64,000 bases of DNA from an uncultured Eubacteriales bacterium. Its GTDB lineage: Bacteria; Bacillota; Clostridia; Oscillospirales; Acutalibacteraceae. The translations under genes and the position numbers were made by a program. This document shows positions 59,826-64,000 of the stretch, piece after piece. Numbering within the stretch: position 1 is the first letter of the stretch; each line of letters opens with the position of its first letter. Where the stretch lies: contig CAKSIG010000002.1 in NCBI GenBank assembly GCA_934463035.1, positions 124,001 to 188,000 of the forward strand, given 5' to 3'. The notes under the pieces are model-generated. The model saw only the letters and a program-made list of their open reading frames with translations, was not told the DNA's origin and made no database searches.

Positions 59826-59910
59826 AAAATTAGAGTTTAGACGTTAGATGTTAGAAGGCTCACCCCTATGAAAAGAGGTGAGCCTATTTGTTCTGCTAAA
59901 CTTTAATTTT
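59826..59910 (+). repeat. Hairpin-bearing TTAGA repeat element, copy 3, with terminal inverted repeats
   Basis: AAAATTAGAGTTTAG (59826-59840) and CTAAACTTTAATTTT (59896-59910) are complementary at 14 of 15 positions and bound an 85-bp unit. Inside are TTAGACG/TTAGATG units, AGAAGGCTC and a hairpin AGGCTCACC-GGTGAGCCT (59856-59885). The terminal repeats make it resemble a MITE. Confidence 0.7.
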
Positions 59911-59934
59911 ACAAACTTTCAGCTTTTATGAAAA

Positions 59935-60222
59935 TCAGGCTTTAAAATTATATCCGCAATCGTGGCAATAAAATATTCGTTTATTCCCCGAAAGCCACTT
60001 TCTGCACTGCCAAATATGCCCTTTCCCGCTGCATTTTTTAATAATTGCCATCCACCAATCATAGCAAATGAAAATCATAAAGCCGATGCACCATTTAATG
60101 AAAACCCAAAAAATGTATATCCAACCTAAAAGTATAGTCCATAAACAACCGTGTTTACTGCGTTCATTAGATAGTTGAACTCGGTTGCTGCCGCATTTCG
60201 GACAAGTTTTATTTACTGCCAT
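59935..60222 (-). CDS. Small zinc-ribbon membrane protein (95 aa)
   Basis: 95 residues with an N-terminal KTCPKCGSNRVQL pair, a Trp-rich hydrophobic helix region (LWTILLGWIYIFWVFIKWCIG), and a second Cys pair, FYCHDCGYNF, near the C-terminus. The four Cys in two CxxC pairs suggest one zinc ribbon split by a membrane loop. Function unknown. It diverges from the small XRE regulator gene and may be its target, because the shared spacer has palindromic AT-rich sequence. Confidence 0.65.
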   Translation of the reverse strand: MAVNKTCPKCGSNRVQLSNERSKHGCLWTILLGWIYIFWVFIKWCIGFMIFICYDWWMAIIKKCSGKGHIWQCRKWLSGNKRIFYCHDCGYNFKA

Positions 60223-60254
60223 TTTTCAATTCCCCCATAGTCTTTTTATAGCCT

Positions 60255-60274
60255 ATATAGTATCATATATAGCC
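60255..60274. promoter_or_regulatory. Candidate operator between zinc-ribbon gene and XRE gene
   Basis: CTATATAG (60255-60262) and TATATAG (60268-60274) form an AT-rich imperfect palindrome, and TATAGCC occurs twice across it. It is a plausible binding site for the XRE regulator encoded 55 bases to the right. Confidence 0.35.
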
Positions 60275-60328
60275 CATAAAGTCAATAGTTTTGTCATACA
60301 ATAATATCAAATTCGGAGGTTTGGTATT

Positions 60329-60571
60329 ATGGCAACGTATGAAACTGTTAAAAGCCGTATTCTGGAACTATGTGAGGAAAAAAATTTAACATTGAACAAA
60401 CTTTCAACAGAATCAGCCGTTCCGCCGTCTACTCTGAAAAACATTCTATACGGTAAAAGCAAAAACCCCGGAATAGTAACTATAAAAATGCTTTGCGACG
60501 GTTTCGGCATAACTCTTACAGAATTTTTTGATACAAAAAAGTTTAAGGAATTAGAACAAGAAATCAAATAA
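60329..60571 (+). CDS. XRE-family helix-turn-helix regulator (80 aa)
   Basis: 80 residues, a single Cro/C1-type domain. The helix-turn-helix reads LTLNKLSTESAVPPSTLKNI followed by LYGKSKNPGIVTIKMLCDGF. No sensor domain. Small proteins of this type act as stand-alone repressors, often of their own gene and of a divergent neighbour. GGAGG stands nine bases upstream. The convergent tRNA-Arg gene shares its terminator. Confidence 0.88.
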   Translation: MATYETVKSRILELCEEKNLTLNKLSTESAVPPSTLKNILYGKSKNPGIVTIKMLCDGFGITLTEFFDTKKFKELEQEIK

Positions 60572-60593
60572 GAAGCAAATATTCAGTAAATAC

Positions 60594-60627
60594 AAAAACT
60601 CCGTCCTCACAAGAGAACGGAGTTTTT
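60594..60627. terminator. Shared terminator of the XRE gene and tRNA-Arg
   Basis: AAAAACTCCGTCCTC pairs with GAGAACGGAGTTTTT; symmetrical A/T-runs make it work on both strands. Confidence 0.9.
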
Positions 60628-60629
60628 GC

Positions 60630-60706
60630 TGGCGCGCTGAAGAAGATTCGAACTCCCGACCTTCTGGTCCGTAGCCAGACGCTCTATCCAGCTGAGCTAT
60701 CAGCGC
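60630..60706 (-). tRNA. tRNA-Arg (anticodon ACG)
   Basis: 77 bases with an encoded CCA. On the minus strand the acceptor stem GCGCTGA pairs with TCAGCGC, the D-arm is TAGCTCAGCTGGATAGAG, the anticodon stem TCTGG/CCAGA has loop CTACGGA (ACG, read as ICG after modification), and the T-arm is GGGAGTTCGAATC. Confidence 0.96.
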
Positions 60707-60801
60707 ATACAATTTTTGTTGCCATAGTATAATATCACACATTTCGGATAAAATCAATACCCAATTTACAAAAATTTCAATTTTGCCTTATTTTCATACG
60801 G

Positions 60802-60830
60802 TTGACCGCGGCGATTTAATATTGTATAAT
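60802..60830 (+). promoter_or_regulatory. Promoter of dusB
   Basis: TTGACC (60802-60807), 17-base spacer, TATAAT (60825-60830). The expected transcript start is about 60837, right at or next to the first ATG. Confidence 0.75.
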
Positions 60831-60837
60831 CAATGTT

Positions 60838-61800
60838 ATGAATATTATGAATTTAAAAATCAACGGATATGCTTCTCTTGCGCCTATGGCGGGTGTTGCC
60901 GACAGAGCAATGCGCGAAATATGCCGCGAACACGGAGCGGCTTACACGGTGGGCGAGCTTGTAAGCGCAAAGGGCATAAGTCTGGGCGACAAAAAATCGG
61001 CAAGTCTTTTGACGGTAGGCGAAAATGAACGTCCCGCGGGCGTTCAGCTTTTCGGCAAGGAGCCTGAAACGGTTGCCGCGGCGGCGGTCTCGGCGCTTGC
61101 CTTTAAACCCGACTTTATAGACATTAATATGGGATGTCCCGCGCCGAAAGTAGTAGGAAACGGCGGCGGAAGCGCACTTATGCGCGACATAATGACAGCG
61201 GCGGAGATAGTGCGCGCGGCGGTTGACGCCGTGGATATTCCCGTTACCGTAAAAATGCGTACGGGTTGGGACAAAAGCAGCATAAACGCCGCCGAGCTTG
61301 CAAAACGCTGCGAGGACGCAGGCGCGGCGATGATAACGGTACACGGCAGAACACGCGAACAGATGTATGCCCCGGGCGTTGACTACAAGACGATAGCCGA
61401 GGTAAAAAAAGCGGTTTCAATTCCCGTTGTTGCAAACGGCGACATAACGGACGGCGAAAGTGCGAAATATATGTACTCCGCCACCGGCTGCGACTTTGTT
61501 GCGGTGGGCAGAGCAGCGCAGGGCAACCCCTTTGTTTTTCAGGAGATAAACGCCTTTTTATCGGGTGAAAGCTACACCCCGCCGAGCCTTGAAGAACGTT
61601 TTCGCGTGCTCATGAAGCAGATAAAACTTATGCACGAATACAAGGATCCGCACAACGCCATACTTGAATCGCGAAAGCATACCGCTTGGTATATGCGCGG
61701 TCTTAACGGCGCGGCGGCTTTAAGGCGTATGTGCGGTGAAATAAAGAGCATAAGCGACATTGAGTTTATTTGCTCAAAAGCACTTGAAGAAAACGGTTAA
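60838..61800 (+). CDS. dusB: tRNA-dihydrouridine synthase
   Basis: 320 residues. A TIM-barrel flavoenzyme: SLAPMAGVADRAMREICREHGA, INMGCPAPKVVGNGGGSALM with the catalytic Cys, VKMRTGWDKSS, HGRTREQMY and VANGDITDGESAKYMYSATGCDFVAVGRAAQGNPFVF (FMN-phosphate site). It reduces uridines in tRNA D-loops using NADPH. Start is ATG 60838 or 60847; no Shine-Dalgarno is seen and the promoter lies so close that the message may be leaderless. yebC follows 49 bases later. Confidence 0.94.
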   Translation: MNIMNLKINGYASLAPMAGVADRAMREICREHGAAYTVGELVSAKGISLGDKKSASLLTVGENERPAGVQLFGKEPETVAAAAVSALAFKPDFIDINMGCPAPKVVGNGGGSALMRDIMTAAEIVRAAVDAVDIPVTVKMRTGWDKSSINAAELAKRCEDAGAAMITVHGRTREQMYAPGVDYKTIAEVKKAVSIPVVANGDITDGESAKYMYSATGCDFVAVGRAAQGNPFVFQEINAFLSGESYTPPSLEERFRVLMKQIKLMHEYKDPHNAILESRKHTAWYMRGLNGAAALRRMCGEIKSISDIEFICSKALEENG

Positions 61801-61849
61801 ATGTGGTATTATGGTACAGTATGAAACGATAAAATGAGGGGAAATTACC

Positions 61850-62587
61850 ATGTCAGGACATTCCAAATGGAACAACATTAAAAGAAAAAAAGAAAAGACC
61901 GACGCCGCAAAAGCTAAGATCTTCACAAAAATGGGCCGCGAAATTGCGGTTATAGTTAAAACGGGCGGCGCCAACCCGAACGAAAACAGCAAATTGAAGG
62001 ACGCCATTGCAAAAGCGAGGGCGGCAAATGTCCCGAATGAAAATATTGAAAGAATAATCAAAAAAGCGGCGGGCGACGGCGAAGCCAACAACTACGAGGA
62101 GCTTATATACGAGGGATACGGTCCCTGCGGCGTCGCGGTAGTTGTTGAAACCCTTACCGACAACCGCAACCGTACCGCAGGCGAGATGCGCCATTATTTT
62201 GACAAGTGCGGCGGCAACCTCGGTCAGTCGGGTTCGGTTATGTTTATGTTTGACCGCAAGGGCGTTATCGTGATAGAAGCAGAGGGCAAGGACGAAGATA
62301 CCGTTATGGAACACGCTCTTGAAGCAGGAGCGGAGGATTTCAACTATGACGGCGACGTTTTTGAAATAACCACCGATCCCAACGATTTCGGCGCGGTGCG
62401 CGAGGCTCTTGAAGAAAAGGGATATTCTTTCCTTTCGGCGGAGGTTCAGTACATACCGCAAACTATGACTGCTATCGACGATCCCGATGCCGTAGTAAAA
62501 ATGGAAAAGCTCATTGATATGCTTGAAGAAAACGACGATGTTCAGGCGATTTGGCACAATTGGGAAATGCCCGAGGACGCCGAATAA
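61850..62587 (+). CDS. yebC: YebC/PmpR-family regulatory or translation-associated protein
   Basis: 245 residues, standard length. It begins MSGHSKWNNIKRKKEKTDAAKAK and has GGANPNENSKLKDAIAKARAANVPNENI, then YEGYGPCGVAVVVETLTDNRNRT and GGNLGQSGSVMFMFDRKG. Long described as a transcription regulator; more recent work links the family to easing ribosome stalls. The GAGGGG ribosome site is seven bases upstream. Confidence 0.95.
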   Translation: MSGHSKWNNIKRKKEKTDAAKAKIFTKMGREIAVIVKTGGANPNENSKLKDAIAKARAANVPNENIERIIKKAAGDGEANNYEELIYEGYGPCGVAVVVETLTDNRNRTAGEMRHYFDKCGGNLGQSGSVMFMFDRKGVIVIEAEGKDEDTVMEHALEAGAEDFNYDGDVFEITTDPNDFGAVREALEEKGYSFLSAEVQYIPQTMTAIDDPDAVVKMEKLIDMLEENDDVQAIWHNWEMPEDAE

Positions 62588-62605
62588 CTATCGCCGTCAC
62601 TCTAA

Positions 62606-63577
62606 CTATTTTACCTTTTCTACGGTGCAGTCCGTATAGTAATGGGTCAGTATCTCTTTAAAATCACTTCCCTGCTTCGCCATATAGTCGGCACCGTATT
62701 GGCTCATTCCGACGCCGTGGCCGTATCCGCGCACGGTAAAGGTGAACTTTCCGTCTTCATATTTAACATCAAACGCATCAGAGCGCAGATTTAAGAGGGA
62801 TCTTATGCGCGCGCCCTTAACGGTTTTGCCGCAAACGGAGATTTCCTTTACATTGCCCGATTCGGTTATTTCGGATTTTCCGAAATAATTCGCCGCCTCG
62901 CCCGAAACCTCGCATATTTCGGACAGTTTTGAGGCTGTTTCCTCGGCTGTAAGGCTTACAGTTGAAGCGTAGTTGGGCGATAACAGGTCGCCCGAGCTGT
63001 CAACGGGCTTTAAATAGGAATAATCGCCGCCCCATACGTTTTTGGCGGACTCGGTTTTCCCCGTTGATATTGCGTGATACACCGCAAGTATCGGGGTACC
63101 CTTGCAGGTTATCATATATCCCGATGTGTCTCTTATTGCCTTTTTGATTTTTTCAGCGTATTCGTCCGCCTTATCGCCCCAGCGTTCTCTGACGGCGGAC
63201 TCGGATATATAACTTTGGTCGATAGTATGGTCGGTGCTTATATCGTAGCTCTTTTGTGAGTTTTCCGCGCGTTTATAACAGGCGTAGGTATATGCCGCGA
63301 CCGACTGCGCTTTAAGCGCCTCCTCGTTATACAGCGCAGGCATTTCGGCTGCAACCACACCGAAAATATAATCCTCGGACTTCATTTCGGTCACGTTTCC
63401 GCTTGCCGAATCAAGAACCCTGAAACTGTCGGAGACCGCATCCTTTGCCTTTGGTATATTGACCGCGGTTTTAGACGCCGCGACAGAAAGCGGCGCGTTA
63501 TCCTTTTTCATTGCCGAAAGCGGCACGAGCAGCATAGCCGCCAGCAATATTCCGACGACGCACACGGTTTTTTTCAT
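62606..63577 (-). CDS. spoIID: Stage II sporulation protein D (lytic transglycosylase)
   Basis: 323 residues. An N-terminal membrane anchor (VCVVGILLAAMLLVPLSA) is followed by the SpoIID domain (~70-320): YIFGVVAAEMPALYNEEALKAQSVAAYTYA, where the Glu is catalytic, YHAISTGKTESAKNVWGGDYSYLKPVDS, and the end RGYGHGVGMSQYGADYMAKQG. In the mother cell it works with SpoIIM and SpoIIP to degrade septal peptidoglycan during engulfment. It converges with yebC across only 18 bases. Confidence 0.94.
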   Translation of the reverse strand: MKKTVCVVGILLAAMLLVPLSAMKKDNAPLSVAASKTAVNIPKAKDAVSDSFRVLDSASGNVTEMKSEDYIFGVVAAEMPALYNEEALKAQSVAAYTYACYKRAENSQKSYDISTDHTIDQSYISESAVRERWGDKADEYAEKIKKAIRDTSGYMITCKGTPILAVYHAISTGKTESAKNVWGGDYSYLKPVDSSGDLLSPNYASTVSLTAEETASKLSEICEVSGEAANYFGKSEITESGNVKEISVCGKTVKGARIRSLLNLRSDAFDVKYEDGKFTFTVRGYGHGVGMSQYGADYMAKQGSDFKEILTHYYTDCTVEKVK

Positions 63578-63660
63578 ATCTTTCTCCGTTTCAAATTATA
63601 TAATAATATTACAGTATAATTCTATGCCGAAAAAATTTTATTTATTATAGGAGAGTTCTG

Positions 63661-64000
63661 ATGAAGTATAATAATATTATAAAGGTTTTCTGCGTCATTT
63701 TACCGATAAGTATTCTGTTGCGTGTTATCCAAATGGTCTGCACCGTAGAAGACGTTACGGGGTTTTTCAAGCGAGGATACGCAGGTATGGGCTTTGCTCT
63801 GCTTGTCACAATATTAATTGCGTTTGCGGCGGTTTTTATAACGTCGTATACTGCGCGCAGATGTCCCAAAAACCCTCCTAAGGTAAATCTTATCACGGGG
63901 CTTTTCTCGCTGTCGCTCGGTGTTTCAATGGCGTATCAGCTTTTCACCGAGGAATTTGTGAGCAACGTTCGCTCGTGGCAGATAGTAATGCTTGATATAA
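63661..64000 (+). CDS. Unknown membrane protein, N-terminal part (cut by window edge)
   Basis: From ATG 63661, with TAGGAGAG eight bases upstream, the frame is open to the window end (113 codons). It starts MKYNNIIKVFCVILPISILL and shows three likely membrane segments: VFCVILPISILLRVIQMV, FALLVTILIAFAAVFITSY, and the beginning of a third after RRCPKNPPKVNLIT. No family is recognised. It diverges from spoIID. The protein probably continues well beyond the window. Confidence 0.75.
   Translation, partial: MKYNNIIKVFCVILPISILLRVIQMVCTVEDVTGFFKRGYAGMGFALLVTILIAFAAVFITSYTARRCPKNPPKVNLITGLFSLSLGVSMAYQLFTEEFVSNVRSWQIVMLDI

Noticed and set aside
61853..62557. A 234-codon open frame opposite yebC
   Set aside because: Antisense shadow of a conserved gene, without a ribosome site.

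Overview
The window looks like the chromosome of a spore-forming, carbohydrate-degrading member of the Clostridia, most likely a gut or rumen Oscillospiraceae/Ruminococcaceae-type bacterium. The evidence is: sporulation genes (spoIIE, spoIID, sleB, a SpoIIQ-like M23 peptidase); LplB/YtcP-type sugar ABC permeases without a local ATPase; cohesin and dockerin modules; a glmS ribozyme, a threonyl T-box and a tandem glycine riboswitch; and strong AGGAGG ribosome binding sites. No phage, plasmid, IS transposase or CRISPR array is visible.

Region 1 (1-20.9 kb). On the + strand is the 3' end of an FAD-dependent oxidoreductase. Converging on it is one long minus-strand transcription unit (20826 down to 846) of polysaccharide-use genes. 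In transcription order these are a cytoplasmic GH2 enzyme, a membrane-anchored GLUG-repeat protein, two sugar ABC permeases, a DUF3502-type solute-binding lipoprotein, a membrane-anchored cohesin protein, a secreted two-module lectin-like protein, a 1967-residue secreted multimodular protein with a pectate-lyase-type beta-helix and a C-terminal dockerin, a 695-residue secreted protein, and then a 45-aa peptide, a small lipoprotein and a 40-aa peptide. Several junctions are ATGA overlaps. Cohesin and dockerin in one operon suggest a small surface-tethered enzyme complex. An unrecognised ~225-residue module occurs four times, in the two largest proteins.

Region 2 (21-36 kb). Housekeeping and envelope genes: guaA, a methyltransferase/double-GT2 protein, glmS with its ribozyme and a small inverted-repeat insertion in the leader, a Wzz-like protein with a CapB-type tyrosine kinase, thrS with a T-box, a GH25/SH3 lysozyme, class II aldolase, a degenerate acyltransferase-like protein, and bioY behind a BirA-type operator. 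A tRNA-Ala follows, then an array of intergenic palindromes.

Region 3 (36.6-45.3 kb). A second glycan locus: an AraC-type regulator diverges from GH94 phosphorylase, a large GH2 and a GH63/trehalase-like enzyme. None of the three has a signal peptide, so imported oligosaccharides are probably processed in the cytoplasm.

Region 4 (45.3-64 kb). serS, a YitT/DUF6198-type membrane protein behind a leader terminator, a Na+/alanine-type symporter under a glycine riboswitch, azlCD, a candidate small RNA, an M23 peptidase, sleB, spoIIE with a Spo0A-style promoter, radC, an rluD-like gene, putP, a small XRE regulator, tRNA-Arg, dus, yebC, spoIID and the start of an unknown membrane protein. A family of ~60-95 bp hairpin-bearing repeats is scattered through 52-60 kb.
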